64,000 bases of DNA from NCBI RefSeq assembly GCF_003352085.1, contig NZ_CP025804.1, positions 620,001 to 684,000 of the forward strand, written 5' to 3'. Source of the stretch: Sulfitobacter sp. SK012 (GTDB lineage Bacteria; Pseudomonadota; Alphaproteobacteria; Rhodobacterales; Rhodobacteraceae). The translations under genes and the position numbers were made by a program. Shown piece by piece: positions 48,155-59,079 of the stretch (position 1 is the first letter of the stretch; every line of letters begins with the position of its first letter). The notes beneath the pieces are model-generated. The model was not told the origin of the DNA. It ran no database searches and was given only the letters and a program-made list of their open reading frames with translations.

Positions 48155-48177
48155 AGGCGGCACGTGATGTGCCGCCT
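48155..48177 (+). promoter_or_regulatory. hairpin between rplR and rpsE
   Basis: Perfect nine-pair stem AGGCGGCAC/GTGCCGCCT with a five-base loop and no T run, starting eight bases after the rplR stop. Possibly an mRNA stability element in the spc operon. Confidence 0.5.
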
Positions 48178-48256
48178 CGATGATCCGGGGGCTTTGGCCC
48201 ACTAGGATTGATATAAAGAGGGTGCCATGTTGCGCCCGCATTGACAGGAGGCCAGC

Positions 48257-48835
48257 ATGGCCAGAGATCCAAACCAGCGGGGCGGTCGTCGCGACCGCGA
48301 TGAGAACCCCGAATTCACAGACCGCCTTGTCGCGATCAACCGCGTTTCCAAGACCGTTAAGGGTGGTAAGCGCTTTGGCTTTGCAGCTCTTGTGGTTGTA
48401 GGCGATCAAAAAGGCCGCGTCGGTTTCGGCAAAGGTAAAGCGAAAGAGGTCCCTGAGGCCATTCGCAAAGCCACCGAGCAGGCAAAGCGACAGATGATCC
48501 GCGTTCAATTGCGCGAAGGCCGTACACTGCACCACGACATGCACGGTCGCCACGGTGCCGGCAAAGTTATCATGCGTTCAGCTCCTGAAGGTACTGGTAT
48601 CATCGCTGGTGGTCCAATGCGTGCTGTCTTCGAAATGCTCGGCATTAAGGACGTTGTGTCCAAGTCGATCGGTTCGCAGAACCCTTACAACATGATCCGC
48701 GCCACGATGGACGGTCTGCGTAAAGAATCCTCACCTCGCTCTGTCGCTCAGCGTCGCGGCAAGAAGGTTGCGGACATTCTGCGTACGCAGGATGCGCCTG
48801 TTGTTGATCAAGCACCCGCGACTGAGGAGGCATAA
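48257..48835 (+). CDS. rpsE: 30S ribosomal protein S5
   Basis: Protein of 192 aa. The dsRNA-binding-like N-terminal domain includes [20 protein letters not shown], with the spectinomycin-site loop, and [18 protein letters not shown] follows. The extra N-terminal basic stretch is common in alphaproteobacteria. ACAGGAGG precedes the ATG. Confidence 0.99.
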   Translation: MARDPNQRGGRRDRDENPEFTDRLVAINRVSKTVKGGKRFGFAALVVVGDQKGRVGFGKGKAKEVPEAIRKATEQAKRQMIRVQLREGRTLHHDMHGRHGAGKVIMRSAPEGTGIIAGGPMRAVFEMLGIKDVVSKSIGSQNPYNMIRATMDGLRKESSPRSVAQRRGKKVADILRTQDAPVVDQAPATEEA

Positions 48836-48837
48836 GC

Positions 48838-49026
48838 ATGGCCAAGACGATCGTCATCAAGCAGGTGGGTTCACCCATCCGCCGCCCTGCAGACCAGAAA
48901 GCAACATTGGTTGGTTTGGGTCTGAACAAAATGCACCGTGTGCGCGAGCTGGAAGATACACCGTCTGTTCGCGGTATGATCCGGAAGATTTCGCATATGG
49001 TCGAGATCATCGAAGAAAAAGGCTAA
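48838..49026 (+). CDS. rpmD: 50S ribosomal protein L30
   Basis: Protein of 62 aa: [20 protein letters not shown], then [19 protein letters not shown]. Two bases after the rpsE stop. It is followed by a terminator instead of rplO, so the spc operon is broken here. Confidence 0.99.
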   Translation: MAKTIVIKQVGSPIRRPADQKATLVGLGLNKMHRVRELEDTPSVRGMIRKISHMVEIIEEKG

Positions 49027-49069
49027 CTGCATCTGCAGACGGCCCAAGCTCTTCGCTTTGAATTATTAG

Positions 49070-49099
49070 ACGCCCTGCATCATGTGTAGGGCGTTTTTT
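49070..49099. terminator. terminator after rpmD, shared with the convergent gene
   Basis: Seven-pair stem ACGCCCT/AGGGCGT with an eleven-base loop, followed by six T on the plus strand; it also covers the 3' end of the minus-strand gene at 49098. Confidence 0.75.
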
Positions 49100-49724
49100 A
49101 TTGGAGCGTAGGGTATCCTACCTGGAGCTGACGTTCCCGACCGCGGATCATGGCAACGACGATCGCCCCGCTGAGGGCAAAGAGGTAGAATGGGTAGGCC
49201 AACAGCACCCAATCAACGCGACCGACTGACAGCATGGCGAGGACCGCTGCCAGCAACGAGCACACCCAAGTCGCCATCGTCTCTGAGCTTGGGTCGCGGA
49301 GGGCCTTTGTGACGGTCACCGACCCGCCAATCAGTGAAATCGCAATCGTAATCGCCAATGCGTAGCCTGCATTTTCCGTAATTGACCACAGTGCCAATCC
49401 GATGCCAGCGAGCACCAGCACCCAGCAGTCACCGCCTTGCAAGCAACGCCCGGTACCGCGAGTGATCGACAGCAGGAAGATCAAAACTGTGCCACCAACC
49501 TGCGTTGCAGCGAACCAAAGAGATTGCACCGCTCCTTCGTAGATCTGTGAGCATAGTGCGACGCTGCCCAGAGTTGACCAGATGAGCCAAGACGCCCTTT
49601 GAGGCCTGGTGCGCTCTGCCAGAGTGTCTCTTATGTAAGGAAAAAAGGCGTAGCAGCTTAAAAGTGCCGATGCCATACCAAGCAATTGCCATGGCGAAAT
49701 GCCATGAGTTACGGGTTCAAACAC
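49098..49724 (-). CDS. PQ-loop-like integral membrane protein
   Basis: Protein of about 208 aa with roughly six membrane helices: LLGMASALLSCYAFFPYIRD, then a PQ-like motif RPQRASWLIWSTLGSVAL, a middle pair, and a last segment DWVLLAYPFYLFALSGAIVV. This looks like a small PQ-loop-type membrane protein, without a known substrate. The start is set at GTG 49724, as GGAG lies seven bases upstream; the frame is open to 49898. It interrupts rpmD and rplO on the opposite strand. Confidence 0.65.
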   Translation of the reverse strand: MFEPVTHGISPWQLLGMASALLSCYAFFPYIRDTLAERTRPQRASWLIWSTLGSVALCSQIYEGAVQSLWFAATQVGGTVLIFLLSITRGTGRCLQGGDCWVLVLAGIGLALWSITENAGYALAITIAISLIGGSVTVTKALRDPSSETMATWVCSLLAAVLAMLSVGRVDWVLLAYPFYLFALSGAIVVAMIRGRERQLQVGYPTLQ

Positions 49725-50072
49725 ACCGCGTCTCCGAAAAATGTAGCCCAACAAAAGGGCGCTAAAATTAGTTGTGCGCAGCTGAAAATATAGTGCCGCT
49801 GGGATTACCGTAACTTTTTGGACAGGTGTGTCAAATGATCCATGCTCAGGGTAAGGAATACCGTACCCCAACGGGCCCGATTTAGGGGCCACAGACATCC
49901 GGCGGCCAAAAACGCAATGGATTTGAAATGTTGCAGTATAGGTGGGGGTTGAACGGGCGTTCGGCTAGGTCTATACGCCCCCGGTGGACCTGTGTGTCCG
50001 CCTTAGAATCGTAACGCCGCGTTTGCTCACTCCCGTCGCTGGGGAGCACTTCCGGCAAAAGGAGAAGCGACA

Positions 50073-50555
50073 ATGAAACTGCATGAACTTTCAGACAATG
50101 ATGGCGCAACCAAACGACGCAAGCGCGTTGGTCGTGGCCCAGGCTCCGGCACCGGTAAGATGGGTGGCCGTGGTATCAAAGGTCAAAAATCCCGTTCGGG
50201 TGTTGCGATCAATGGTTACGAAGGCGGCCAGATGCCCTTGTACCAACGTTTGCCAAAGCGTGGCTTTAACAAGCCGAACCGCAAAGAATTTTCCGTTATC
50301 AACCTTGGCCTGATCCAGAAATTCGTGGACGCAGGCAAGATTGATGGCAAAAAAGCCATCGACGAAGATGTGTTGATTGCGTCCGGCCTGGTACGTCGCA
50401 AGCTGGACGGTATCCGCGTTCTGGCAAAGGGCGATGTGACCGGCAAGCTTGACCTAAGCGTGACTGGTGCGTCCAAATCCGCCATCGCGGCAGTGGAAAA
50501 AGCGGGCGGTAGCTTGACAGTGACGGCGCCAGTAGCGACGGCTTCAGCTGAGTAA
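50073..50555 (+). CDS. rplO: 50S ribosomal protein L15
   Basis: Protein of 160 aa starting [20 protein letters not shown], with [16 protein letters not shown] and [15 protein letters not shown]. It resumes the spc operon and precedes secY by 120 bases. Confidence 0.99.
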   Translation: MKLHELSDNDGATKRRKRVGRGPGSGTGKMGGRGIKGQKSRSGVAINGYEGGQMPLYQRLPKRGFNKPNRKEFSVINLGLIQKFVDAGKIDGKKAIDEDVLIASGLVRRKLDGIRVLAKGDVTGKLDLSVTGASKSAIAAVEKAGGSLTVTAPVATASAE

Positions 50556-50616
50556 CCCAACCTTGTGACTTGTGAGCGGCTAGCAAGCCGCTTACATAAT
50601 AGTTCGAGTTTTCCTT

Positions 50617-50651
50617 AACGCCGCCCGCCGGAAAACGGCACGGGCGGCGTT
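50617..50651 (+). promoter_or_regulatory. strong hairpin upstream of secY
   Basis: Eleven-pair stem AACGCCGCCCG/CGGGCGGCGTT (50617-50627 with 50641-50651), with an inner CCG/CGG. Ends 24 bases before the secY ATG and has no T run, so it may attenuate or stabilise the mRNA between rplO and secY. Confidence 0.6.
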
Positions 50652-50675
50652 GTGCCAACAGAAAAGAGCCTTAAC

Positions 50676-52049
50676 ATGGTATCAGCCGTCGAAAACATGG
50701 CCGCAAACTCCAGCTGGTCTGCCTTTGGCAAGGCCACGGACCTGCGCCACCGCATCCTGTTTACGCTGGGATTACTGATTATTTACCGGTTGGGGACGTT
50801 CATCCCTGTTCCGGGCATCGACGGCGCGGCACTGCGTCAGTTCATGGAAAGCGCTGGCCAAGGTATTGGCGGCATGGTTTCGATGTTTACTGGCGGCGCG
50901 CTAGGACGCATGGGTATCTTTGCGCTTGGTATCATGCCTTATATTTCGGCTTCGATCATCGTTCAGCTTTTGACGTCGATGGTTCCCTCGCTTGAGCAAC
51001 TCAAGAAAGAGGGCGAGCAGGGCCGCAAGAAAATCAACCAATACACCCGTTTTGGCACCGTGGCGCTTGCGACATTGCAGGCTTACGGCTTGGCCGTTTC
51101 GCTTGAAGCGGGCGACATTGCCGCTGATCCAGGTCTCTATTTCCGCATTGTGTGTATGATCACACTTGTTGGCGGCACGATGTTCCTGATGTGGCTTGGT
51201 GAGCAAATCACGGCACGTGGCATCGGTAATGGCATCTCGCTGATCATCTTTGTGGGCATTATCGCCGAAGTTCCTGCTGCACTGGCGCAGTTCTTTGCTT
51301 CTGGCCGGTCTGGCGCGATCAGCCCTGCGATTATTGTGGCCGTGTTGGTCATGGTGATTGCGACAATCATGTTCGTGGTCTTTATGGAACGCGCTCTGCG
51401 CAAGATCCATATCCAGTACCCGCGCCGTCAGGTCGGGATGAAGGTCTATGACGGGGGCTCCAGCCACCTGCCGGTCAAAGTTAACCCTGCTGGCGTGATC
51501 CCTGCGATCTTTGCCTCGTCCTTGCTGCTTTTGCCGGTGACGATCAGCACGTTCTCGGGCAATTCGACCAACCCGATTATGTCTTGGCTGCTGGCAAACT
51601 TTGGCCCCGGTCAGCCGCTGTACCTGTTGTTCTTTGTGGCGATGATCGTGTTCTTTGCGTATTTCTACACATTCAACGTCAGCTTCAAGCCTGATGATGT
51701 GGCTGATAACCTTAAAAACCAGAACGGTTTTGTTCCGGGTATTCGCCCAGGTAAGCGCACTGCAGAGTATCTAGAATATGTGGTGAACCGCCTGCTTGTC
51801 CTTGGCTCTGCCTATCTCGCTGCGGTTTGTTTGCTCCCTGAGATCTTGCGGGGTCAGTTCGCGATCCCGTTCTATTTCGGCGGTACATCTGTGCTGATTG
51901 TGGTTTCCGTTACAATGGATACAATCCAGCAAGTGCAAAGCCATCTGCTTGCGCATCAATACGAAGGTCTGCTTGAAAAGTCGCAGTTGCGCGGCAAATC
52001 CAGCAAGTCGGGCAAGCCCCGCAAAAAACGGAGCCCAGTACGCCGATGA
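50676..52049 (+). CDS. secY: preprotein translocase subunit SecY
   Basis: Protein of 457 aa with ten membrane helices. The plug and first helix region [24 protein letters not shown], the [21 protein letters not shown] segment, and [16 protein letters not shown] are all conserved. It forms the SecYEG channel. It starts [14 protein letters not shown]; a small open extension upstream is ignored. Its stop overlaps adk by four bases. Confidence 0.98.
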   Translation: MVSAVENMAANSSWSAFGKATDLRHRILFTLGLLIIYRLGTFIPVPGIDGAALRQFMESAGQGIGGMVSMFTGGALGRMGIFALGIMPYISASIIVQLLTSMVPSLEQLKKEGEQGRKKINQYTRFGTVALATLQAYGLAVSLEAGDIAADPGLYFRIVCMITLVGGTMFLMWLGEQITARGIGNGISLIIFVGIIAEVPAALAQFFASGRSGAISPAIIVAVLVMVIATIMFVVFMERALRKIHIQYPRRQVGMKVYDGGSSHLPVKVNPAGVIPAIFASSLLLLPVTISTFSGNSTNPIMSWLLANFGPGQPLYLLFFVAMIVFFAYFYTFNVSFKPDDVADNLKNQNGFVPGIRPGKRTAEYLEYVVNRLLVLGSAYLAAVCLLPEILRGQFAIPFYFGGTSVLIVVSVTMDTIQQVQSHLLAHQYEGLLEKSQLRGKSSKSGKPRKKRSPVRR

Positions 52050-52690
52050 ACATAATTCTGCTTGGACCACCCGGTGCCGGTAAAGGCACACAAGCGCGGC
52101 ATCTGGTTGATGGGCGCGGCATGATCCAGCTTTCGACTGGCGATATGCTGCGAGAGGCCAAGGACAGCGGGACCGAGATGGGCAATATGGTTGCCGGCGT
52201 CATGGCCCGTGGAGAATTGGTGACGGATGAGATCGTGATCGGGCTGATCAAAGAGAAGCTGCAAGGCGACACTGGCGGTGGATTTATCTTTGACGGCTTT
52301 CCGCGCACGTTGGAGCAGGCAGATGCGCTGACGCGTTTGATGGATGCAGAAGGCCAAGCACTGGATCATGTGATCGAGATGAGGGTTGATGACACTGCTT
52401 TGGTAGAACGCATTACAGCTCGGTCGACCTGTGGTGACTGCGGCGAAGTTTATAACGACAAGACTGCACCGATCCCAGCGGATGGCAAATGCAGCCATTG
52501 TGGTCACACTGAATTCAAACGCCGTGCTGATGATAATGAGGAAAGCCTCAAGACTCGTCTGATGGCTTATTACAAACAGACATCACCGCTGATCGGGTAT
52601 TACTACGCCAAAGATAAGTTAGGCGTAGTTGACGGTCTGGGTGACATTGCAGTTGTGCAAACGAGCATCGCAAAGGTTCTTGACGCCTAG
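52046..52690 (+). CDS. adk: adenylate kinase with Cys4 zinc lid
   Basis: Protein of 214 aa, the long type. It has the P-loop [24 protein letters not shown] and a lid with CGDC...CSHC, a Cys4 metal site that is known in Paracoccus-type adenylate kinases. It interconverts ATP, ADP and AMP. secY-adk is a standard end of the spc block. Its stop overlaps the convergent DUF2461 gene by four bases. Confidence 0.98.
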   Translation: MNIILLGPPGAGKGTQARHLVDGRGMIQLSTGDMLREAKDSGTEMGNMVAGVMARGELVTDEIVIGLIKEKLQGDTGGGFIFDGFPRTLEQADALTRLMDAEGQALDHVIEMRVDDTALVERITARSTCGDCGEVYNDKTAPIPADGKCSHCGHTEFKRRADDNEESLKTRLMAYYKQTSPLIGYYYAKDKLGVVDGLGDIAVVQTSIAKVLDA

Positions 52691-53364
52691 CTGGCCTGCT
52701 TGCTGAGCGCGTCTCGTCCAAAGCGGAGCAGGGGTGCGATTGCTTCAGCCATTGCCACGATATGCTCAACGATATCGCCGTTCAGCCAGACCTCCTTTGG
52801 CTGCGGCGTGGAAACAACGTACCTTTTAAGTCGAAGCGCATCTGCCAGCTCGTGATCTGCGTGCTGAGTATAGCCGCGCGGCATCGTCTTGAGGCTCCCC
52901 TCGCTGGAACGTACCAGCCCCTTGACCGCAAGAGCATCGGTGATCTCTGTAAACCGGGCCGGGTTGGCAAGGATTTGATCGCGCACCAAGTTCAGCTGCG
53001 GCGTTGACAGTTGGTAATATCCCGCAGCCAGAAAGCCGCCCTCCGGCCCCAGCTGTGCATAAACCAACCCGGCCAGCCCACCTTTGACCCCGGAGGGCGT
53101 TAACATGCCCGAGACGTTGGTTTTATACAGCGTCTTATCTTTGGAAAATCGAACATCACGGTTTTGGCGGAACATCGTCTTGTCGCTGCCGATCATAGGA
53201 AGGCTGCTGCCTTCGAGGAGAGCAGTTGTTATTCCAAGCATCGCAGCAAAGGGTGCGCGGACATGGGTTACAAGGCGGTCTTTGTTAGCGTCGTACCACT
53301 CTTTGGTGTTGTTTGCCTGTAACTCGGCCAGAACTGAAAAGCTCTGATTGGAAAACCCTGACAT
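52687..53364 (-). CDS. DUF2461-family protein
   Basis: Protein of 225 aa with the DUF2461 (TIGR02453) motifs: a [23 protein letters not shown] start seen as [39 protein letters not shown] and [16 protein letters not shown]. The family has no known function. It is on the minus strand between adk and rpsM, splitting the spc and alpha blocks. Confidence 0.88.
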   Translation of the reverse strand: MSGFSNQSFSVLAELQANNTKEWYDANKDRLVTHVRAPFAAMLGITTALLEGSSLPMIGSDKTMFRQNRDVRFSKDKTLYKTNVSGMLTPSGVKGGLAGLVYAQLGPEGGFLAAGYYQLSTPQLNLVRDQILANPARFTEITDALAVKGLVRSSEGSLKTMPRGYTQHADHELADALRLKRYVVSTPQPKEVWLNGDIVEHIVAMAEAIAPLLRFGRDALSKQAS

Positions 53365-53639
53365 TATCCGACGTCCCCTTGAATTTGCATCCTATCTAGA
53401 TCATCTAAACAAGCGTAGGCAAAGCCCATCTTCGATTGAGGTTATGTCTGACTTGACGCCCCCTGAGAAAAGCCCTACCCAGCGCTATCTCTGACGAGAA
53501 TCGTATTGCAACGGGCACCGATCACGCCCTGCGCAAGAACACCTGATCAGCCGGGCCCGATGCGCCATAAACGCTTCGGGCTTATGTTGTGAAAAAAGGG
53601 TCTGGTATGACGGACCCGCGACAAAAAGGAATATGACAC
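53365..53639 (+). other. leader region of rpsM
   Basis: No gene in these 275 bases; they must hold the promoter of the alpha block, but I see no convincing -35/-10 pair. AAGGA sits about ten bases before the GTG of rpsM. Confidence 0.4.
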
Positions 53640-54008
53640 GTGGCACGTATTGCCGGCGTAAACATCCCGACTGCAAAGCGGGTTCCAATCGCCCTCACAT
53701 ATATCACCGGTATCGGTACAACCTCCGCGCAAGCGATCTGCGAAGCAGTGGGCATTGACCCAGCGCGTCGCGTAAATGAGTTGTCCGATGCTGAAGTCCT
53801 GAAAGTACGCGAGCACATCGACGAGAACTACTCTGTCGAAGGTGACCTGCGTCGGGACACACAGATGAACATCAAGCGTCTGATGGACCTTGGCTGCTAC
53901 CGTGGCCTGCGCCATCGTCGCAACCTTCCGGTTCGCGGTCAGCGTACTCACACAAATGCTCGCACTCGCAAAGGCCCCGCAAAGGCCATTGCTGGTAAGA
54001 AGAAATAA
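53640..54008 (+). CDS. rpsM: 30S ribosomal protein S13
   Basis: Protein of 122 aa with a GTG start. [20 protein letters not shown] and the C-terminal [17 protein letters not shown] are conserved. The start has AAGGA upstream and no better ATG nearby. S13 contacts the 50S subunit in bridge B1. Confidence 0.99.
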   Translation: MARIAGVNIPTAKRVPIALTYITGIGTTSAQAICEAVGIDPARRVNELSDAEVLKVREHIDENYSVEGDLRRDTQMNIKRLMDLGCYRGLRHRRNLPVRGQRTHTNARTRKGPAKAIAGKKK

Positions 54009-54023
54009 GGGAGGATCTGACCG

Positions 54024-54413
54024 ATGGCACGCGAAAAGACACGCGCTAAGAAGAAGGTTTCCAAGAACATCGCCGCAGGTGTGGCGCATGTGAATTCTTC
54101 CTTCAACAACACAAAAATCCTGATCTCTGACGTTCAGGGCAACGCAATTGCATGGTCTTCCGCTGGCACCATGGGCTTTAAAGGGTCTCGTAAATCGACA
54201 CCTTATGCAGCTCAGATGGCCGCAGAGGACGTGGGCCGCAAAGCACAAGACCACGGCGTGAAAACGCTTGAAGTTGAAGTGCAAGGTGCTGGTTCTGGCC
54301 GCGAAAGCGCGCTGCGTGCGCTGGCGGCTGCAGGCTTTAACATCACGTCCATCCGCGACGTGACGCCTATGGCACACAACGGCTGCCGCCCTCCAAAGCG
54401 CCGCCGCGTCTAA
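54024..54413 (+). CDS. rpsK: 30S ribosomal protein S11
   Basis: Protein of 129 aa with [20 protein letters not shown] and the C-terminal [16 protein letters not shown]. In this lineage rpsD is not placed after rpsK; rpoA follows. Confidence 0.99.
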   Translation: MAREKTRAKKKVSKNIAAGVAHVNSSFNNTKILISDVQGNAIAWSSAGTMGFKGSRKSTPYAAQMAAEDVGRKAQDHGVKTLEVEVQGAGSGRESALRALAAAGFNITSIRDVTPMAHNGCRPPKRRRV

Positions 54414-54427
54414 GCTTTTACGATACT

Positions 54428-54453
54428 GGGGCTGGTGAGTTTTCACTGGCCCC
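54428..54453 (+). promoter_or_regulatory. hairpin between rpsK and rpoA
   Basis: Eleven-pair stem (54428-54438 with 54443-54453, two G-T pairs) and GTTT loop; a T6 run comes only eight bases later, so termination is partial at best. It may reduce read-through into rpoA. Confidence 0.5.
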
Positions 54454-54524
54454 ATTCCGCTTTTTTGAAACCTCGAGAGTTCGCGCCTTTTGGACATGAG
54501 GCATGAACAAGGATGGAGGGACAT

Positions 54525-55541
54525 ATGATCCATAAAAATTGGGCCGAATTGATCAAGCCACAGCAGCTTGAAGTCAAACCGGGTAACGATCCTGCGCGTC
54601 AGGCGACTGTGATTGCCGAACCGCTTGAGCGTGGTTTTGGTTTGACCATGGGTAACGCGCTGCGTCGCGTGCTGATGAGCTCGTTGCAGGGTGCTGCGAT
54701 CACGTCTGTTCAGATCGACAACGTGCTGCATGAATTCTCAAGCGTTGCTGGTGTGCGTGAAGACGTCACTGACATCATCTTGAACCTCAAGGGTGTTAGC
54801 ATCCGGATGGAAGTCGAAGGACCAAAGCGTCTGTCGATCTCTGCAAAGGGTCCAGGCGTTGTGACAGCAGGCGATATCTCTGAATCAGCCGGCATCGAAA
54901 TTCTGAACCGCGACCATGTGATCTGTCACCTCGATGATGGTGCCGACATCTACATGGAGCTGATGGTCAACACTGGCAAAGGTTACGTGTCTGCGGACAA
55001 GAACAAGCCAGAGGATGCACCCATTGGTTTGATCCCGATCGACGCAATCTATTCGCCGGTCAAGAAGGTTAGCTATGATGTACAGCCCACCCGCGAAGGT
55101 CAGGTGCTGGATTATGATAAGCTGACGATGAAGGTTGAAACTGATGGTTCTATCACGCCGGACGACGCTGTAGCTTTCGCTGCACGCATCCTGCAGGACC
55201 AGCTGGGCATCTTTGTTAACTTCGATGAGCCTGAATCAGCTTCGCGTCAGGACGATGACGATGGTCTTGAGTTCAACCCGCTTCTGCTCAAGAAAGTGGA
55301 CGAGTTGGAGCTGTCTGTTCGTTCGGCAAACTGCCTGAAGAACGACAACATCGTGTACATCGGGGACCTCATTCAAAAGACCGAGGCCGAGATGCTGCGC
55401 ACGCCAAACTTTGGCCGCAAGTCCTTGAACGAAATCAAGGAAGTGTTGTCTGGTATGGGTCTGCACCTTGGTATGGACGTCGAGGATTGGCCACCTGACA
55501 ACATCGAAGACCTTGCCAAGAAGTTCGAGGATTCGTTCTAA
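54525..55541 (+). CDS. rpoA: DNA-directed RNA polymerase alpha subunit
   Basis: Protein of 338 aa. N-terminal assembly domain: [20 protein letters not shown]; then the C-terminal domain with [22 protein letters not shown] and [17 protein letters not shown] for promoter UP-element and activator contact. GGAGGG sits just before the ATG at 54525; an earlier in-frame ATG at 54513 is out of range. Confidence 0.98.
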   Translation: MIHKNWAELIKPQQLEVKPGNDPARQATVIAEPLERGFGLTMGNALRRVLMSSLQGAAITSVQIDNVLHEFSSVAGVREDVTDIILNLKGVSIRMEVEGPKRLSISAKGPGVVTAGDISESAGIEILNRDHVICHLDDGADIYMELMVNTGKGYVSADKNKPEDAPIGLIPIDAIYSPVKKVSYDVQPTREGQVLDYDKLTMKVETDGSITPDDAVAFAARILQDQLGIFVNFDEPESASRQDDDDGLEFNPLLLKKVDELELSVRSANCLKNDNIVYIGDLIQKTEAEMLRTPNFGRKSLNEIKEVLSGMGLHLGMDVEDWPPDNIEDLAKKFEDSF

Positions 55542-55552
55542 GATTACGCATT

Positions 55553-55600
55553 CCCCCGGTATACGGGGGGTGTCGAGGGGGTGGCCGCAAGTCACCCCCT
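55553..55600 (+). promoter_or_regulatory. two tandem hairpins after rpoA
   Basis: CCCCCG/CGGGGG (55553-55558 with 55564-55569), then AGGGGGTG/CACCCCCT (55576-55583 with 55593-55600). No T run. They lie 100 bases ahead of rplQ and may tune its expression relative to rpoA. Confidence 0.5.
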
Positions 55601-55699
55601 TAAAGACCCGGGCATTCCGCCCCAACAAGGCCGCTGACACGCATCACGGCTCGTACAAAGCATAACCGCCCGTAGAGGGCATCATTTTGGAGATAAGAA

Positions 55700-56122
55700 A
55701 TGCGTCACGCACGTGGATACCGCCGCCTGAACCGCACACATGAGCACCGCAAGGCGCTCTGGGCTAACATGGCAGGCTCGCTCATTGAACATGAGCAAAT
55801 CAAAACAACATTGCCTAAGGCAAAAGAACTTAAGCCAATCATCGAAAAGATGATCACGCTGGCCAAACGTGGCGATTTGCATGCCCGTCGTCAGGCGGCA
55901 TCAAAGCTTAAGCAAGACCAGTTTGTTACAAAGCTTTTTGATATCTTGGGCCCACGTTACAAAGACCGCCAAGGTGGTTATGTGCGCGTCCTTAAGGCCG
56001 GTTTCCGCTATGGTGACATGGCGCCAATGGCAATCATCGAATTTGTTGACCGTGACCGTGATGCAAAAGGCGCAGGCGACAAAGCCCGTGTTGCAGCCGA
56101 AGAAGTTGCTGAGCAAGAATAA
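55700..56122 (+). CDS. rplQ: 50S ribosomal protein L17
   Basis: Protein of 140 aa starting [19 protein letters not shown], with [20 protein letters not shown], and a short acidic C-terminal extension ending EEVAEQE. It ends the alpha block, followed by a terminator. Confidence 0.99.
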   Translation: MRHARGYRRLNRTHEHRKALWANMAGSLIEHEQIKTTLPKAKELKPIIEKMITLAKRGDLHARRQAASKLKQDQFVTKLFDILGPRYKDRQGGYVRVLKAGFRYGDMAPMAIIEFVDRDRDAKGAGDKARVAAEEVAEQE

Positions 56123-56150
56123 GCGTTACCTGCATAGGTTAATGCCCTTG

Positions 56151-56178
56151 AGCCCCGCCTTTGGCGGGGTTCTTTGTT
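56151..56178 (+). terminator. terminator after rplQ
   Basis: Seven-pair stem CCCCGCC/GGCGGGG, with a short extension and T-rich tail (TTCTTTGTTTTT). Confidence 0.85.
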
Positions 56179-56313
56179 TTTGAGGGTATGGGTGCGAACA
56201 TTCGGCCTAAGGAGAGTTGCGCAGAACCATCCCCCCGCGCATATCATATGTCATGAGAGTTTTTGCCCTGATCCATAGAACTGTCGACTTATCCCTGCGG
56301 GGGTATCTGTAGG

Positions 56314-57621
56314 ATGGTTGATTTGTTCGGCAGCGGCCCCGCGCGTGTAGAGAGTACCCATCGACCTCTCGCGGATCGGTTGCGGCCGCGTGCCCTGGCC
56401 GAGGTGATTGGTCAGGACCAGGTACTTGGACCAGATGCCCCACTTACCGTGATGCTGGCCTCTGGTGTTCTGAGTTCCTTGGTTTTCTGGGGTCCACCGG
56501 GTGTTGGAAAAACCACCATCGCGCGGCTTTTGGCAGATGAGACGGATCTGCATTTTGTCCAGATATCTGCTATCTTTAGCGGTGTGCCAGAGTTGCGCAA
56601 AGTCTTTGAGGCGGCAAAAATTCGGCGACAAAACGGGCAGGGAACGCTGCTATTTGTCGACGAAATACATCGCTTTAACAAAGCGCAGCAAGACGGGTTT
56701 CTGCCGCATATGGAGGATGGGACCATCCTGCTTGTGGGCGCAACCACTGAAAACCCCAGCTTTGAGTTGAATGCAGCTGTGCTAAGCCGGGCGCAGGTGC
56801 TCGTGCTTGAGCGATTGGCCTTGGATGATCTAGAAAAACTGGCACTGCGCGCTGAGCAGGAGCTGGATCAAATCCTGCCGCTGGACGATCACGCGCGTAA
56901 TGCTTTGATGAATATGGCGGACGGCGACGGGCGTGCGCTGTTGAACCTGATTGAGCAGGTCGCGGCGTGGAAGGTCGACGGCACGTTGGGCACGGATGCT
57001 TTGTCCAAGCGTCTGATGAAACGCGCGGCACAATACGACAAATCTGGTGACGCGCATTACAACCTGATCTCAGCCTTGCATAAATCGGTACGCGGCAGTG
57101 ATCCGGACGCCGCGCTTTATTGGTTTGCGCGTATGCTCGAGGGCGGCGAAGACCCCCGCTATCTGGCGCGCCGGATCACGCGGATGGCAGTCGAGGATAT
57201 CGGTTTGGCCGATCCTCAGGCGCAGGCCGTGTGCTTGCAATGTTGGGAAACCTACGAGCGCCTTGGTAGTCCCGAAGGGGAGTTGGCATTGGCGCAAGCG
57301 GTGACGTATCTGGCGCTCGCCCCGAAATCCAACGCTGCTTATGTGGCCTACAAAGGCGCGCGGGCTGCGGCCAAAAAGACTGGCTCAGAGCCACCTCCCA
57401 AACATATCCTGAATGCTGCGACGTCTATGATGAAGGATCAAGGATATGGCGCTGGCTATGCCTATGACCATGATGCAGAGGATGGATTTTCGGGGCAAAA
57501 CTACTTTCCTGACAGTATGGCGCGCCCAGATCTTTACCAACCGGTCGAACGCGGCTTTGAGCGCGAGCTAAAAAAGCGACTGGATTACTTTGCAGGGCTG
57601 CGCGCAAAGCGGAAAACTTGA
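56314..57621 (+). CDS. rarA: replication-associated recombination protein A (RarA/MgsA)
   Basis: Protein of 435 aa, an AAA+ ATPase with Walker A GPPGVGKTT (near residue 68), Walker B LLFVDEIHRFNK, sensor-1 GATTENPSFE and the clamp-loader-like C-terminal domain with SALHKSVRGSDPDAALYW. RarA acts at stalled replication forks with SSB. It begins a chain of genes with crcB, the pseudouridine synthase, the HAD gene and ATP12. Confidence 0.95.
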   Translation: MVDLFGSGPARVESTHRPLADRLRPRALAEVIGQDQVLGPDAPLTVMLASGVLSSLVFWGPPGVGKTTIARLLADETDLHFVQISAIFSGVPELRKVFEAAKIRRQNGQGTLLFVDEIHRFNKAQQDGFLPHMEDGTILLVGATTENPSFELNAAVLSRAQVLVLERLALDDLEKLALRAEQELDQILPLDDHARNALMNMADGDGRALLNLIEQVAAWKVDGTLGTDALSKRLMKRAAQYDKSGDAHYNLISALHKSVRGSDPDAALYWFARMLEGGEDPRYLARRITRMAVEDIGLADPQAQAVCLQCWETYERLGSPEGELALAQAVTYLALAPKSNAAYVAYKGARAAAKKTGSEPPPKHILNAATSMMKDQGYGAGYAYDHDAEDGFSGQNYFPDSMARPDLYQPVERGFERELKKRLDYFAGLRAKRKT

Positions 57622-57652
57622 CATCCCGGCCTCGAAGGACGACAGCACGGGC

Positions 57653-58033
57653 ATGATTTCAACGCTTTCTCTTGTCGCCCTTGGAGGCGCTGTCGGTGCA
57701 GGGCTGCGGTTCCTGTCTGGTGTTGCGGTCTTGCGCCTGTTGGGTCCATCAGATTTTCCGGTGGCGATTATTTTTGTCAACGTCGTCGGGTCGTTTCTAA
57801 TGGGCGTCTTTGTCGTCTTTGCCGCCGAGCGGGGCCTGACGCATCTCAGTCCATTGGTGATGACGGGGCTTTTGGGCGGTTTTACAACATTCTCCGCCTT
57901 TTCGCTTGAGACGGTGCTGTTGATTGAGCGTGGCAATATCACGGCCGCGGCGTTTTACGTCTTGGTATCGGTGGTGGTGTCGATAGGGGCCCTTATGTTG
58001 GGGGTTTGGATGACCAGAGGGGTCCTTTCATGA
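57653..58033 (+). CDS. crcB: fluoride efflux transporter CrcB/Fluc
   Basis: Protein of 126 aa with four membrane helices and the Fluc hallmarks GAGLRF, NVVGSFLMG and GLLGGFTTFSAFS. It lowers cytosolic fluoride. The ATG at 57653 is chosen; the frame starts earlier within rarA. No fluoride riboswitch is seen, as it overlaps neighbours. Its stop overlaps the next start (ATGA). Confidence 0.93.
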   Translation: MISTLSLVALGGAVGAGLRFLSGVAVLRLLGPSDFPVAIIFVNVVGSFLMGVFVVFAAERGLTHLSPLVMTGLLGGFTTFSAFSLETVLLIERGNITAAAFYVLVSVVVSIGALMLGVWMTRGVLS

Positions 58034-59079
58034 GCCGAGTACAAACATTAGTGATTGAAGAGGGCGACGGTGATCAGCGGTTGGACCGTTGGTTCAAACG
58101 CGTTTTCCCGCTGATATCTCAAGGGCGCATCGAAAAGATGTGCCGCAAGGGCGACATCCGCGTCGATGGCGGGCGGGTCAAAGCATCAACGCGGCTTGAG
58201 GTCGGACAGCAAATACGCGTGCCGCCGTTGCCTGACACCGAAGCTCCGCCACCACCAAAGCGGACTCGCGTCACGGATGCAGACGCGAAATTCATTCGGT
58301 CTTGTGTGATTTACCGCGACGATCATGTCATTGTGCTCAACAAGCCTCCGGGCCTGCCGGTGCAGGGCGGTTCCGGCCAATCTGACCGTCATGTGGACGC
58401 GTTGGCCGATGCGCTGATGTTTGATCTGGACGAAAAGCCACGGCTGGTGCACCGGCTCGATAAGGACACGTCGGGCGTGCTGATCATGGCGCGGTCTCGG
58501 TCGGTCGCAGCTGCGCTGACGGCTTCGTTTCGGCACCGCGAGACGCGCAAGATTTACTGGGCAGCAATTGCGGGTGTGCCCCATCCGCGCAATGGCCAAA
58601 TCAAGTTTGGATTGGTCAAAGCGGGCGGGCACGGTGTGCGCGGCGAAGGTGAAAAGATGGTAGCCGTGCATCCGCGCGACATCGACACCACCGAGGGTGC
58701 CAAGCGGGCCACTACCGACTACACGGTTCTGGCGCAGGCCGGCAGCCGCACCTGTTGGGCAGCACTTATTCCTGTGACCGGTCGGACTCACCAGCTGCGT
58801 GCGCATATGGCTGAAATCGGGCATCCGATTGTGGGCGACGGCAAATACGGCGGGTCTAGCCAAGAAAACATGGGCGATGGCTGGGGTGCGCAATTGGGTG
58901 GCGACATCTCAAAGAAGCTGCATCTGCATGCGCGGTCTCTGACGATTGAGCATCCTGTGACAAAAGCGCGGCTGAATCTTGTGGCCCCAATGCCCGATCA
59001 TATGCTGCGTACTTGGGACACATTCCAGTGGTTCCCGGCGGATGTGCCTACGGATCCTTTCGAGGAAGACTGGTCATGA
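58030..59079 (+). CDS. rluC: RluC/RluD-family 23S rRNA pseudouridine synthase
   Basis: Protein of 349 aa: an N-terminal S4-like RNA-binding domain (RLDRWFKRVFPLISQGRIEK, then CRKGDIRVDGGRVK) and a catalytic domain with the Asp in HRLDKDTSGVLIMARS. RluC and RluD share this layout, and I favour RluC by length and S4 form. It overlaps crcB and the HAD gene by four bases each. Confidence 0.9.
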   Translation: MSRVQTLVIEEGDGDQRLDRWFKRVFPLISQGRIEKMCRKGDIRVDGGRVKASTRLEVGQQIRVPPLPDTEAPPPPKRTRVTDADAKFIRSCVIYRDDHVIVLNKPPGLPVQGGSGQSDRHVDALADALMFDLDEKPRLVHRLDKDTSGVLIMARSRSVAAALTASFRHRETRKIYWAAIAGVPHPRNGQIKFGLVKAGGHGVRGEGEKMVAVHPRDIDTTEGAKRATTDYTVLAQAGSRTCWAALIPVTGRTHQLRAHMAEIGHPIVGDGKYGGSSQENMGDGWGAQLGGDISKKLHLHARSLTIEHPVTKARLNLVAPMPDHMLRTWDTFQWFPADVPTDPFEEDWS